A stretch of 64,000 nt of DNA. It comes from Alentia gelatinosa. Taxonomy: Eukaryota > Annelida > Polychaeta > Phyllodocida > Polynoidae. Where the stretch lies: the NCBI GenBank assembly GCA_950022655.1, contig OX465587.1:31809716-31873715 (forward strand), in the 5' to 3' direction. Position numbers and translations under genes: made by a program. A model generated the notes under the pieces. That model did no database searches. It saw nothing but the letters and a program-made list of their open reading frames with translations, and was not told the DNA's origin. The first letter of the stretch is position 1. Each line of letters starts with the position of its first letter. Positions 1 to 11,716 of the stretch are shown here, piece after piece.

Positions 1-210
1 ACCCAACAGCGACAGGGTCTACCCTGTTACTAATAGTGCCTCAACAGTGATAGGTACAGTGAGACCTAATTTTCTAGTGAAACGTACTCTCTCACTGTTG
101 GTCTCACTCCTTACCTGACTCATGTTCATGCTTGACTGCACCTTCTCATGAAACGCAAACTATCACTGTGGTCTCACTATGACAGGTTACCCTCCTAGTG
201 AAACAGCCCC
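1..210. other. No gene; short degenerate repeats
   Basis: I see no coding potential. A motif like CTAGTGAAAC recurs near 73, 143 and 192, with TCACTGT-GGTCTCACT between copies. This suggests a decayed tandem repeat of about 70 bp. Confidence 0.4.
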
Positions 211-562
211 CTGGTTGACTGTTTTCCTAATATTACTTACCTAGAAGTGGCGATTTTCACCTAGTCACATGATCACATATGACCAGGGTGGGGAGCTCAG
301 TGGTAAAGAGCACTGGACTTTGTTGATTTGAGTCCCCCTGCAGCCACTTTTCTCCTTCACCCCTAGCAGTGGTAGATTTGCTGCCATATCAAAGGCCAAT
401 CCTTCTCATACCATGTCTATGTAGTTTGGGAAGTAAAAGAACCCTCACCTCAGTAAATGTGCAGGGGTGCGATTTTTACCTGAATTCATCCCATAGATTC
501 GATTAAACCCAAAGTAAGTCTGATTGAACAAATTGGAACTTAAACTACACAAAAAAAACAAC
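211..562 (+). repeat. SINE copy 1 (head type 2, LINE-A tail)
   Basis: This is a tRNA-derived SINE. The A-box-like GGAGCTCAGTGG lies near 291 and a degraded B box near 325. The body shared with the other copies follows (CAGCAGTGGTAGATTT-like, then CTTCTCATACCATGTCTATG), ending in a tail resembling the LINE A 3' end. Its first 70 bp (ACTTACCTAGAAGTGGCGAT) are shared with the copy at 19450 but not with those at 23375, 43716 and 50320, so the family has alternative 5' heads. No clean target duplication was found. Confidence 0.85.
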
Positions 563-2336
563 TGTATGCAATTTATTTATATATGCATACACATGATTAT
601 CATTGCACACTGTGATCTGTTTGCAGCTAAGTTACAAGGTTAAAGGTTCTGGTCTGCTGAGCTAAATACCAGCTACATCCCTTCTGAAGAGTGACAGCTG
701 GGACGATGTTTGGTCTGACTGTCGAGTACTTATGGAACATAACAGAGCCTGACTTTGGCAAATACTTAAAGACGTCTCCCTTTGAAAAGCCATCCTTTCT
801 ACCCTGCAATTCACTACACAACATCAAGCAGTCCTGCCACGTTTATTAAGAAAGAGCCCTGTGAAACACCGTTAGTGCCATTTTTGTTTCTGTATTTAAA
901 TCTGATTATATCGAGTTATAAATAGCAGCCGTCAGCCGCTATTTAATGTTAATTGGTGTGCAACTACATATATCGTGGTTAGGGCATCAGGTTCAGAGCA
1001 TATAGTTCATAGGGTCAACCCTACACTGGCGGCGTAGGAGTCTCGTTACCCTCACCATAGGGCATGCACGGATGTTTGGTATCCTCTGAAGAGAGCCAAG
1101 TCCCACGATTCACCCAGTCTACATGTAGGTATTTCTTTTAGTTCTCCTCACATAACCTCTATACGTCATTACAGATGTTTGGGGCAGCTTTTAGAAAAGG
1201 ACATCTACTAAACGATTTGGCAACAGCTTATAAGAATACTGCGTAATATTTGTTAGGGAAAGTAGTAACGACCTGTTTACCGTTTCAAAAGGTTATGGCT
1301 GTGTATACACCACCCCAAGTTGACACATGGCCGACCCCTTGGAGGTAAATCGTCACCTATGTGGGCAATAAATATCTAGTGCACAAATGTCAGGTAAAAA
1401 GGAAATTTCTGAGGAAAACAACATTTGCAGCACATGTAGAAAATAAATTCCCAAGAGACTCTGACATTTTCAAACATATTCAAACATATCAAACACAAAG
1501 TAAAGCCTAGGTATCCTAGACAAACCCATGTGGCTTTCTTAATCGTCGGCCTGACCCTGGTAGAATCGGCAACTATCTTTTGCTGATTATCAGTGAATAC
1601 AGGCCTACTAATTTCACATCTGGTATCTGGTATCGTCTGTTTCGATTTGGACACCCAGCCGATAGTACCCGAAAATGTCAGAAATCTCTGACTTCCCTCG
1701 ATTGCATTCCCACTACAAGTCAGCAGTTCTAGTCAAAAACACCCCCTACCTTCAAACAGACACTCTCAGTAAACATGTCAGGGGTCAGGGTCGCAGCTGT
1801 TAGTTCCTAGTTTGGACACCAGAAGATACCACCAGTAAAAAAAACCCTAGCGGAGAAGGGGTGCACTAGGATCGGCGTGGTTCTGGTGTGTGGAATCACG
1901 TTCACGACGATGCCAGACTGTCCTATGCCCCCCCCCCCCCCGATTTGTATGTTGAGTGCTATTCCATCAAACCGATGATACCAGAATAATAAATCAGACA
2001 ATGTCAGAATCATATTTCGGCTGAGAATTCGTCCAGATGGAACAGCCCCTTTACGTAGCAGGTGGCAGATTTTTTAGCTGACTTTCAGCGTCAGTGACAC
2101 TTATCAGTTTTAGTTAACTTCACATAGATCATATTGGATAGTGTACCTTTTTCTCATATCGTTTATTGGAAACAATTCAACAATAAAGTTGGTTTTTAAG
2201 TGCGACCACCATTATGTCAGAACATTCTTCAAATCACACGATTGCACAATCCTCAGATTGATTACAATAAACATAAATAATGTGAGATGAGTACAATCAG
2301 TATGAGAGATCATGAGTACTTATATAAAACGTCCTG
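563..2336. other. No gene seen
   Basis: Only short frames without recognisable protein signatures are present. A run of 14 C lies at 1928-1941. I cannot assign the rest. Confidence 0.4.
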
Positions 2337-2660
2337 ACCATGCTGTACAAGTCACAGAACGAGATAGTAATTTACGGTTTGTACGGAACGAGGCATCTAT
2401 GCCGAGTTCTGTACAAACCGTAAATTATCATCGAGTTCTGTGACTTGTACAAGCATGGTTGGAAGTTACATATTTACTATATACCCAAATTTAAAAAGAA
2501 AATCATCAATTTAATTGTTAACAACCGATATGTTAATAAACGTGTATGGCAAGGTGGTCCGTATTTTAGTGTACGGACCAGTGGTCCATACAGTATTTTT
2601 ATGTTATATGTCAAAACGTTACATATTTACAGTAAATACGGCATGGCTATATAGTAAAAA
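2337..2660 (+). mobile_element. Hairpin element, family H2, copy 1
   Basis: A near-perfect inverted repeat (arms about 2339-2397 and 2401-2459, beginning ACCATGCTGTACAAG) forms a hairpin of about 120 bp. A body follows, bounded by inverted TTTACTATATACCC (near 2473) and GGCTATATAGTAAA (near 2645). A second small palindrome around GTACGGACCAGTGGTCC lies inside the body. A diverged reverse-strand copy with the same parts in the same order is at 49530-49866, so this is a dispersed element. The overlapping short frames at 2445-2721 are not genes. Confidence 0.75.
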
Positions 2661-3839
2661 TATAAATCAGGAAATACAAATACAAAAAGTTGCCTGTTAC
2701 TGTCAACATCATTCCAGTTAGTTTAGACATCACAGTGTTACATTATAGTTTACGAGTTATGTACGGGTGCTATGTTCAAGCTGTTATGGGAAGGTATGAG
2801 GCAATTGTCAGGAGTGAAACCATGACATGTTACTTCGATATTGATTGTAAGGCTTTCAGATGCCTCTTGAAAGAGTATTTCGACGGACATAGTTTTAGCT
2901 CTTCGGTTTGTAACTTCCAAAGTTGTTTTTCCCTGTAACTGGGTGACTTTTTATAAAACTCAGTGTTCAGTCTTTTTAGCTTGAATAACATTTTTTTGTG
3001 TGATCACACCTTGAATGCATTTATGCTCTTATTCAACTTATTACCTGAACATCAGCTGAACAAAGTTAGCTATGAAATTATGTATCTGTAGAAAAAGTGT
3101 CACTTATATGGTGCTACTAAAAATAGAGAAAACTAAAAATGTCAAAAAATGTTTACCTGTGATAAGTGAATTGGCATGAAGTGTTTAGGATTATGCAGTG
3201 ATTGAGTATAAAGAGTTCAACCCAAGGAAGTGCTCGGAGGATTTTAATCTAGCCTTCATCCAGATATTAGTTACAGCCATAGTTTTGCACAGAAAATCAA
3301 TACAATGATATTTTGTTTTGTGTGACTAAGTCACAACCACTCACAGTACAATACCCATGATATTCATGGGTTGGTGATACCTAAACATTGATTGATTGGC
3401 ATGTTAGTTAGTTCGCAGGTTGATGGGCCATTGCCACTGTCTTTTGAAATCTTCAAGAGCCAATTGAAAAGATATTTTAACTATGCCCTTGAAAATAAAC
3501 AATCTAGTTTCTGATGTGCTAGTTTAAGATGTGCAAGCCATATGAAACTTTTACAATATTGCCACATTGAATATATTATGCTTAGTATGTGCCACTAATT
3601 TTCTTCACATTCACTATGTGTCACTGTCAGCTCTGATATTAGGGTGAATGTCTCATAGTTCTCACAGTTGTCACAAAAGTATGTTGTTGCATGGGAGATT
3701 ATTCTTCTCCAAGGTGTCTCGCACCACAGTAAATTCATCATGTTTTTTGGCTCAAATTCATCTTTTCAAAGTATCCTCCAATACTCTTCAACAAACCCTT
3801 TGGTAAGAGAAATTTAAGGATGGATTACCATTTTGAAGA
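2661..3839. other. No gene seen
   Basis: A weak LINE-like C-terminal peptide (LPLSFEIFKSQLKRYF) can be read on + near 3430-3485, without further support. The 82-codon frame at 2690-2938 has no recognisable domain. Confidence 0.35.
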
Positions 3840-4488
3840 AAAGAAAGACGGATATAGTTCTATGCTTGCTGCCAAGTAACCTAGGAATTGACAGAAATGA
3901 AGAGGCAGACAGAGCAGCAAAAAAAGGCTCTCAAGTTGCATCATGGTAAAGTGAAAATTCCACATACGGATATGACAGCTCCATTAAGAGAATTGACAGT
4001 GAAAAATGGCAATCTGACAAGCAAATAAGGAACAAATTGCATACCATATTCATTCCACTGAGAATGGGAAGAGAAATCGTGGGGGATTAAGTCATAGTGA
4101 ACACGTGAAGTTGCCCTGTCTGAAAATAGGTCACTACAGACTTACACACAAATACCGCCTGAAAGGGCAAAATACCCAATTATGCCAAGCATGCAATATA
4201 CCCATACATGTTAAGCATGTCCTGCTGAACTGTAAAATGGTACAAGAAGATACTTGAAAGGGAGTAACAAGGGAGTAACGACATGAACATGTAGTTTGAA
4301 ACTCTTCCAAAGAAAGATATCATCATATTTTTGAAAGAGACAAATCTCTTTGATTGAATATAAATTTTTTGAAAACATTTCAAAGAATCGACTGAAATAA
4401 GTCTACGAAAGTGAAAAGGTTAAATCACTGATTGTCCCTGTATACCCTCAGGGTTCCCTGTGATGTTAACCACAAACAAACAAGAACT
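3840..4488 (+). pseudogene. LINE B remnant: RNase H C-terminus and 3' end
   Basis: Broken frames carry the end of a LINE RNase H domain (LPSNLGIDRNEEADRAAKKG near 3868-3930) and a C-terminal zinc-knuckle-like motif (LCQACNIPIHVKHVLLNC near 4174-4227). An untranslated end follows with the phrase ATACCCTCAGGGTTCCCTG and a tail of CAAACAAAC near 4480. The same 3' sequence recurs at 43536-43715, which defines a second LINE family distinct from LINE A. Stops and frameshifts make it non-functional. Confidence 0.8.
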
Positions 4489-5704
4489 GCAGCAGAGGTG
4501 CAGTCATAAAGATTGGTCTTGTCAGTGCTCAATGTGAGGAAACAGCACATTGCTGTGAGAACCCAGAATAGTAGTTGGTGCTGCCAAATCTGAAGGCCCA
4601 GAATATTATTTGGATAATGCAAGCCATATGTAGAGCTCAGTTGCCTTCTCTTATATTACATGGAAGCCAGGAGATCCTGAAAGTAGACAAATTTCCTCAA
4701 ACTGATATTCAGAAGCCATGGTGCATTAGATCACTGAGGTCCACATCTCTTCCCAATCACTGACAGGAAAATAAAAAAAGAAATTCAGACGGTGAAAATC
4801 ATTAAAAAAACCCAGACATAGTAAATTTGTTTATGGGATGATACTATTCAAACCGGGGGGTGAAGTAGGTTGTTCATGTGGTGTATCAAAATTTCTCACG
4901 AAGTCCCGCTGATGTTTAATCAGCTTCCTCGGGTGATAAAGAAAATGAAAAAAAAAAAATGAAAAAAGTTGTGTCAGCCGGTAAACATCATTGTATTAGA
5001 TTAAATCTCTCATTTTTGGATTCAGCAGAAATCAAATCTCTTTGATTCGACATACTTTGGTGTGTTTCATTAAGATTTACATATCCTGTTTGAATAACAG
5101 TGTTTGCTGCCTGGTTGATGCATGGGTCTTACTCTTCTTTGAACCTTTGTTTCAGCTCCTTCTGAATGTTTAAGGTTTTTAATTCTGCTAAGTTCAAAGT
5201 TCACTTTCAAATTGACAGGAATATTTTCAGATAATTCTTTTGAAGTAACAGGAACTTCCTTTTCCTATCATCCTGAGTCTGTTGACATTGAAATGAGAAT
5301 GTTATTGATAAGTTTACGACGTGAACGCTTCAGCGACTACTGGTATGTGACTAGACTCTTCCTGCTGTCAGGCTGAGACTGGGGGAAAATATGTTAATGT
5401 CTGTTTCCAACCTGTACCTCATTGGTCTTGTGTGGTCACAACTTGTTAACTTGATAATTGTCAGTGGTAATATAGTGTTCATGGTTATACCGACATACCT
5501 GTACTTGGAATGGATTGCATTGAATTGCAATTTGCTACTTCAGATATTTCACGACAAAAAATCATTATGGCTTTTTTTTTTAAATTCAGTAATTACCATT
5601 TCTGGCTTGAGAGCTAGTTCTTCCAATGGAATACAAAAATACAGAAAACAAAATAGAAATACAAGCAAAAGTCAAATTGATAACATGATTATATAAACAA
5701 TTAT
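4489..5704. other. No gene seen
   Basis: A 101-codon hydrophobic frame at 5391-5696 (+) has no recognisable family and lies in AT-rich sequence. I do not call it a gene. Confidence 0.35.
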
Positions 5705-6360
5705 CTAGATATAAAGAAATGTTAGGATACTGATTTTACTATTGATGGTTGTATTGGTGTGCAGTGCTTTCATAAGGTAACTAATACAGTTGTACAAGAG
5801 TTTAGGGTCTCGCAACTTAGCCTTGTATTGTAGAAATGATTTGCCTTTTAAATAGTTGTACATTTTCTGCAGACTGAAACGCTGTGTCGAGCTCATTCCA
5901 TATCTCCACAACTCTGTATACTGGAGACTTTTCATATTTTGCCCCCCTGTGTCAATTAATTTTAGATAGTATTTTATTGCCCCTTCTTGTCCTTCTTTCA
6001 GCATGATCTATGTTTAGGGGGTCAAGTGAGCACTTATACATTATTTTTGCAATCCCTCTTCTTCACGTCACCTCCAGACTTTCGATATTACCACTTGTCT
6101 CCCTTAGCTCAGTTATCGATTGCTTTTTTTACTCCCTCCCCTTTGTACTATCCTTAGTGCTTTATTATGGTATTGCTCTAGTTTCTGTAGATAACGTTTA
6201 TTTGCCCCATCAAGTAGAAAACCACAGTACTCACTCACAGGTCGAATACTGGTTTTATATGTTAGAATCCTTTCTGCCGTGGGCGGGCGGGACCTGTGAC
6301 ACACCCCCCCCCCCCCCCCCCGGCCGAAAAAAATTGTTTTATATATCATTAGTGCAGTTT
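5705..6360 (-). pseudogene. LINE remnant, RT C-terminal region
   Basis: On the minus strand, about 6113-6290 reads as the region after the palm of a LINE reverse transcriptase (TYKTSIRPVSEYCGFLLDGA, then LQKLEQYHNKALRIVQ). It continues weakly to about 5990. A run of 18 C at 6304-6321 breaks the frame at its 5' side. The 99-codon frame at 5705-6004 may be its decayed continuation. The LINE clade cannot be decided. Confidence 0.6.
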
Positions 6361-6430
6361 CTTTACTGATCCCGTTATGTATTTATGTTATTGAATTGCT
6401 TCATAATAGACCTCAGATGTTTTCCGACAT

Positions 6431-7236
6431 CCAGGGCCCTGTGTTTTTAGTCACGACCATTGTGTGGCCAGGAAGGCCCAAGACCAACCAGCAATTTCAC
6501 GACAGTTTGGATGACAAAAGATGGCTGGTGTGCTATAGATAGTGTCGTAGTGCGCCACGGACGATCGCCGCTAAAAGTGTCTCAAGTATAGAACTGTCTT
6601 AGGTTCTATAAAACCTCAATATCCATATATAGAGGATATCCTGTGCTTCCCATACAAATTAAGCAATGAAATTTTATCACAAGTACGGGATACACATAAC
6701 CTATGATAGTACCAAATATGAAGAAGATCGGCCTTACCATTCCGAAGATATCGGCGTTTGAATTTGAAACATTGGGCTATTGATCGGATATCGTACAATC
6801 ACTCTCCTAGCAGATCTTTCATGGTATAGAGCGCGGAATCTCTGCTGGGAGAGTGAAGTAAACGCAGAGTGAGGGTAGAGCAACACTGGCCACCAGAGCA
6901 GATTTTGCTATGACGAAATTCAAACGCTGATATCTTCGGAACGGTGCGGCCGTTTTTCGTCATATTTAGTATGTTCATAGATTATATGTATACCTTACTC
7001 GTTCTTACGGCAAGTGAATTTCCGCATTCGGTACGACATGTCCATAGATGTCTTGAGACTACGACAGTTTGGGAGACAAATTTACCCACGTGACCTTACA
7101 TATGTTGTGACTATAGCACACCTCAGACCACCCTAAGTCTCTTAGAGCAGCGATAATTACCCGACCCCCTAAACTATCGCGGCTATAGTACACTGACAGC
7201 CTGATGATGGTCGTCACTAAAAAACAGGGCACAGGG
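6431..7236. mobile_element. Non-autonomous TIR element, about 0.8 kb
   Basis: The left end GGCCCTGTGTTTTTAGTCAC... and the right end ...GTCACTAAAAAACAGGGC are inverted copies sharing about 25 bp. A second, longer inverted repeat lies inside (about 6640-6765 against 6910-7040, including GATATCTTCGGAA). No transposase frame is present. Flanks TTCCGACA (6422) and TTCGGTCA (7237) match at 6 of 8 bases and could be a decayed 8-bp hAT-type duplication. A fragment of the same element is at 36880-36960. Confidence 0.7.
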
Positions 7237-7385
7237 TTCGGTCAAGATCTATTCCCAGGTAGGTATAAGACGATTTCATTGACAATGAGGGTAGGTAAAT
7301 GAGGTGTCCTACTTGAGGCAGCATACCAGCATGTCTTTGTCTTACTACTTTAAACCACAGGCCTGTTTGTATTACACCAACTGAC

Positions 7386-8768
7386 AACTATAACATTTGG
7401 ACAACTGGCAACTATCCACCATCCTGGTCTGAAGCGACGGTGATACCAATCCCCAAACCAGGGAAGGATCCCAGTATCGCCTCGAGCTACAGGCCAATAG
7501 CTATGACCAGCTGTATGGCAAAGACCATGGAAAGACTGGTGAACAACAGACTGGTATGGTACTTAGAGTCCAACGACTTGTTGACTCCCTATCAGTCAGG
7601 CTTCCGTAAAGAACGCAGCACCACTGACCATTTAGTCCGTCCGGAAAGCTGGATCCGTGAGGGTTTTACCAACAAAGAACATGTGGTTGCAGTCTTCTTT
7701 GATCTGGAGAAGGCATATGACACCACCTGGAAGCACGGCATCCTGAGGGACATCCAGCATATGGGTTTGAGAGGAAGACTGACGGGGTTCATTAAACGAT
7801 TCTTGACTAACAGGACGTTCAGTGTTCGCCTCGGAAGTGCCATCTCCCAGAGAGTCGACCAGGAAATGGGTGTACCCCAGGGCTGTGTCCTCTCTGTCAC
7901 CCTGTTTGGCATTACGATCAACGACATAGCGAAACAACTAAAGAAGGATGTCAACTGCTGCCTCTATGTAGATGACTTTGTCGTCTGCTACAAGGGCAGA
8001 TTCATGCACACAGTCGAAAGAAAACTGCAGCAAACTCTAGACAAACTTCATGTTTGGAGTGACAAAAATGGCTTCAAATTCTCTGAGACCAAGACATGTG
8101 CAGTTCACTTCTGTCGTAGATGAGGATGCGTGGACAAACCTTCCCTCAGTCTCCAGAACAAGGAACTGACAGTCGAAGAGGATGTCAAATTCCTCGGACT
8201 GGTGTTTGACAGAATACTGTCTTTCAAACCACATATCGAGTACCTGAGGAGAAAATGTCAGAAAGCCATGAACCTTCTGAAGGTCCTCAGTCACCCTGAC
8301 TGGGGAATTAACTGTGAAACACTGCTGACTCTGTACAAGATGTACACCCAATCATGACTGGACTATGGATCAGTTGTGTATGGGTCAGCGGCAAAATCTT
8401 ACCTGGACAGGTTAAAACCAGTCCAGAACCAAGGTCTACGACTGTGCCTAGGAGCATTTAGAACAACACCTGCCCAAAGCCTGTATGTAGAAGCAGGAAT
8501 CCCCCCACTCCATCTGCGACGGGAGGGACTGTCTCTACAATACTCTATGAGAGTTGGGGCCAACCCAAGAAACCCAGCCTACAACTTGATTTTCAAAGAA
8601 AATCAACAAATGTACAAAGACAACCCAAATGCCATAAAACCATTCCCGGTCAGAGCACGAGCTCAATACCGAGAAGCAAGCATCCCAATGAAAAGAATAA
8701 GAGGTGAGCAGCTACCTGAAACCCCTCCATGGGACCAGGAAACTCCCTCGATCCTCTTTGACCTTTGA
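7386..8768 (+). pseudogene. LINE A reverse transcriptase (broken ORF2)
   Basis: The frame starts inside the RT domain (YPPSWSEATVIPIPKPGKDP near 7415). Expected RT blocks follow in order: SSYRPIAMTSCMAKTMERL, LTPYQSGFRKERSTTDHL, FFDLEKAYDTTW with its catalytic Asp, GVPQGCVLS, and YVDDFVV with the Asp pair near 7965-7985. Two in-frame TGA codons break it, at about 8121 and 8355. The related copy near 42765 reads Trp at the first. After the second, the connection domain (LDYGSVVYGSA) continues in the same frame to about 8768. It copied LINE RNA at nicked target DNA when active and is dead here. Confidence 0.9.
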
Positions 8769-8774
8769 TCCTCT

Positions 8775-9560
8775 TTGAACAAGAAAGGTGACACCCCTGA
8801 AAGTGTCTTTCTGAAGGACTATGAGACCATAAGGAATTGTTTCAAAGACCATGTACCGGTGTATACCGATGGCTCAAAAGACGGTAACCGTGTTGGTTAT
8901 GTAGTCCCTATACGGCGACCTGAAGAAAGCCCTCCATGGCAAGAGCAGCATTTTCACTGCTGAGGCCAATGCTATATTGCATGCCTTGACTTGGATGAAA
9001 ATGTCACAACACAAGAAATTTATAGTCTTCTCAGACTCTAAATCTTGTCTACAATCCATTGGACAGCATGATGCAAAGAATGCTGTCATCAGAGACATCA
9101 AACTGTCATACACAGACCTAAAGAGAGAACATGGCAAAGAGGTGGCTATGTGTTGGCTGCCGAGTCATATCAGAATCGAAGGAAAGGAAGCTGCAGATCA
9201 AGCAGCCAAAAGTGGATTAAGCAGACAAGTTGGAGCCCACACGGTTCCACATACAGACCTGAAACCAATGGCCAAGGAGCACATTCACAAAACTTGGCAG
9301 AAACTCTGGAACTGCACCAGAGACAACAAACTGCGAGAAATTGTAGTGGCTACTAGCCAAAACTTTAGGAAAGACAACCTGACACAAACTGAACAGGTGA
9401 AACTGACCCGTCTGCGGACCGGTCACACCAAACTGACACATGGGCATATCCTAAGAGGTGAAGTAGCACCTGTGTGCCAGACATGCAACACTCCTCTGAG
9501 TGTAAAACATCTCATGCTATGCTGTCAGGCCTTCAAAGAGAACAGGAAGAAATTCCTTAA
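8775..9560 (+). pseudogene. LINE A RNase H domain and zinc knuckle
   Basis: RNase H motifs are readable: VYTDGSKDGNRVGY (first Asp), TAEANAILHA (Glu, after a frameshift near 8935), VFSDSKSCLQ (Asp) and LPSHIRIEGKEAADQAAK (His and Asp). A Cys/His motif, VCQTCNTPLSVKHLMLCC, follows near 9475-9525. The reading frame stops resembling the LINE exactly where the TTAA-flanked insertion begins at 9561. The frame running on to 9663 therefore reads into foreign sequence. Confidence 0.88.
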
Positions 9561-9945
9561 CCCTTCAAGAGCCACACATCATTCACCATGTACCCATACT
9601 ATAGCAGGCATCAGAACCAATTTGGGCCCTTGCATGGCCGGCTTTTGTAGTCAATATTATTAAAAGAAATTACAAATCTAAAATTTCCAGTAAATCTGTA
9701 TTTTTTATCAAAACTTTCTGATATTTTTAAGACCTACTGGCAACATTTACCATAACATCTCATATAATTTGTATGATTCTGCGATAATTTTTCGAAAAGT
9801 TACAAAGGAACAAATACAGAGTGTTTCATCCATTCCATACGGGAATGCCATATGGCATTGTCCGGCCCTGGCCAGGGGAATGCCATATGGCATTGTCCGG
9901 CCCTGGCCAGGGGAATGCCATATGGCATTGTCCTGCCAGAAAGGG
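9561..9945. mobile_element. piggyBac-type MITE (TTAA duplication) in LINE A
   Basis: The LINE sequence GAAATTCC is followed by TTAA (9557-9560), then CCCTTCAAG. At the other end GAAAGGG is followed by TTAA (9946-9949), where LINE sequence resumes (GAATGCG...CAATGCGCAGTG), as in the uninterrupted copy at 60345. TTAA duplication and CCCTT-type ends are hallmarks of piggyBac elements. There is no transposase. Its right part holds about 2.7 copies of a 35-36-bp unit (9841-9945) built on the palindrome AATGCCATATGGCATT. Confidence 0.85.
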
Positions 9946-10190
9946 TTAAGAATGCGCCAACAATGCGCAGTGTTTTCCATAACACTGGGAAGAAAGAAAT
10001 TCTTGACTTCCTCAGGGAATGTAAGATTTTCGATAAGATATGATGGAGAAAAGTAAGATGCCTGGATCAACCAGTCAGCATAACTTTTTCTCACAAAAGG
10101 ATATGCAAATTTGAGTAAAGTAAACCAAAGTAAGTCTAATTGAACAAATTGGACGTTAAACTACCCAAACAAACAAAAAACAAACAAAGC

Positions 10191-10343
10191 TTGCTCCAAC
10201 TTTGACTTGGTTATTTGAGGATTGATATGACTGGTATACAAAACCAGATCATCTGCATGTTGTATTTTCTCGCAGTTTCTTACCTGGGAACACATATCAC
10301 TGACATATGTCAAAAACAGCAAGGGCCCAAGGACGGAGTCCAC
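10191..10343 (-). pseudogene. RT fragment of another LINE
   Basis: The minus strand reads SVLGPLLFLTYVSDMC, then IQHADDLVLYTSHINP. These are RT blocks 4 and 5 of a CR1/Jockey-like LINE, with the ADD catalytic signature. It lies between two LINE A 3' ends and has the opposite orientation. It is too short to classify further. Confidence 0.75.
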
Positions 10344-10590
10344 TCATGCTACATTGTCAGGCCACCAAAGAGAGCAGTGTTTTCTATAACACTGGCAAGG
10401 AAGAAATTCTTGATTTCCCCAGGGAATATAAGATTTTCGATAAGATATGATTGAGAAAAGTAAGATGCCTGGATCAACCAGGCAGCATAGCTTGTTATTC
10501 CAACAGGATATGCAAATTTGAGTAAAGTAAACCAAAGTAAGTCTAATTGAACAAATTGGACGTTAAACTACCAAAACAAACAAACAAATA
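10344..10590 (+). repeat. LINE A 3' end, second copy
   Basis: This copy closely repeats the 3' untranslated sequence of the LINE ending at 10190: GAAATTCTTGATTTCC, ATGCCTGGATCAACCAGGCA, then GGACGTTAAACTACC and a CAAACAAACAAA tail. Compared with the copy at 60345 it has lost about 35 bp near 10372. It is 5' truncated, as expected of target-primed insertion. Confidence 0.88.
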
Positions 10591-10607
10591 ATTGGCCGAG
10601 AGGCCCG

Positions 10608-11100
10608 GGATTCCCGAGTGCGTAGGGAATCCCTGATAATGACGTCACAGTGGTGCGGCCGTTTGTTGACATCTACGAGTTGCCCACTCGGCGAGTGTCT
10701 GTGTTGGTATTGATCGATATCGCATATCTAAAGTGTATCACGTGAATTTTACTCATTTTCTACCTCGAAATTTGATATATTTTCACGCTAACTTGCTCCA
10801 TGGGTACTGTACGCTCCACAGAACTCTGGAAGTGAAGGGATCCGCCATTTTTGAATCTGGCACCTAGAATTCTGTTGTCGGCCTCTGGGCCAATCAGATT
10901 GCGTTATTTCGTCAAAGCACGCATTCTGTCATGCAAAGCGTGCAGGTAAGGCTCAAAGGATGCAGTCTGTCACCCAAAGTGTGCAGTCTGTCACTATTCA
11001 AGGTAACCAGTACACAGTTTCATGGCGTACAATGCATTCTGTGTACCATAACTATACCCCCAGGAGCAGTACGTATTTACACTGAGTTAGTGCATAGGTA
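10608..11100 (+). repeat. 493-bp direct repeat, copy 1
   Basis: This block and 12238-12730 match in order: CCCTGATAATGACGTCAC, GGTGTTGATATCGATC-like, GAACCGCCATTTG-like, CAAAGCACGC runs, ending TTAGTGCATAGGTAT. They lie 1630 bp apart and are clearly diverged. The space between has no retroelement frames, so LTR status is unproven. A tandem duplication or a TRIM-like element are alternatives. Confidence 0.65.
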
Positions 11101-11469
11101 TGTTTTAATATGCGACCTGGCCACTAACACTACTAACTCTCGTTTGGTTGTTACTAAATATATAAAATATGTACATATGTGAATACATATATGTATAATA
11201 TATACATATGTATATATATATAAATATGTAATATACGGAAGCAGGGTTACTGTGGCTGTACGTGATAAATATGCGGTAAAATTAACAATAAAACAAGCCG
11301 ATGCCAAAGGCAGAGGTTCATTTTATCGTAAATTTTACCAAGCATTTATCGCGTACAGATACAGTAAACCTGTTTTCGTATTATCACATACCTTAAAATA
11401 TCCAATTTTTAACTCTGCTTCTGGGCGAGTTTTTAAGATTTTGCTGCCGTACATGCCCCGTAAGCAACA
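11101..11469. other. TA-rich spacer, no gene
   Basis: A (TATATG)-like run at about 11155-11235 is followed by an AT-rich stretch. The 133-codon frame at 11252-11653 runs into the neighbouring hairpin element and shows no known domain. Confidence 0.4.
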
Positions 11470-11716
11470 TACATTTATACCCTATATGTCACCTAGGTGT
11501 CGGAAGGATATAAATATGACATGGGTAGGAGTGGGCTGTATGTGTAGGATATACTTACACATGATATATGATAATATGAAAAAACATGGTTATGACGCCA
11601 GTACGGCTAAACTTATTCGAGGTGTCGACGCTAAATCGTTCAGAACGATTTAGCGTTGGCTCTGAGAAAAATTCCAGCCATACTAGCGTCATCAACATGT
11701 TTTTTCATTATTATAT
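11470..11716 (-). mobile_element. Hairpin element (short body)
   Basis: Arms at about 11566-11607 and 11677-11716 (ATGAAAAAACATG against CATGTTTTTTCAT) enclose an inner hairpin, CGCTAAATCGTT-CA-GAACGATTTAGCG. Read on the minus strand, a body of about 85 bp follows. It is bounded by TATATCCTACAC and AGGGTATAAAT, which fits the layout of the other hairpin elements in the window. Confidence 0.55.

Larger units (their letters stand above)
7386..10190 (+). mobile_element. LINE A copy, 5' truncated
   Basis: This is a non-LTR retrotransposon fragment: RT, connection region, RNase H and a 3' untranslated end finishing in GGACGTTAAACTACCC and CAAACAAAC repeats. An encoded RNase H places it near the I/Nimb/Jockey-related groups. 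The exact clade is inferred only. It lacks ORF1 and the endonuclease. It is interrupted at 9561-9945 by a TTAA-flanked MITE. Related pieces lie at 10344, 17352 (minus), 40037 (minus), 42200 and 60345. Confidence 0.88.

Noticed and set aside
5391..5696. 101-codon hydrophobic membrane protein
   Set aside because: No family resemblance, AT-rich composition and no splice or promoter context.
9564..9663. C-terminal extension of the LINE RNase H frame
   Set aside because: It is read-through into the TTAA-flanked MITE.
11252..11653. 133-codon gene
   Set aside because: Its 3' half lies in the hairpin element and the rest has no recognisable domain or relatives.
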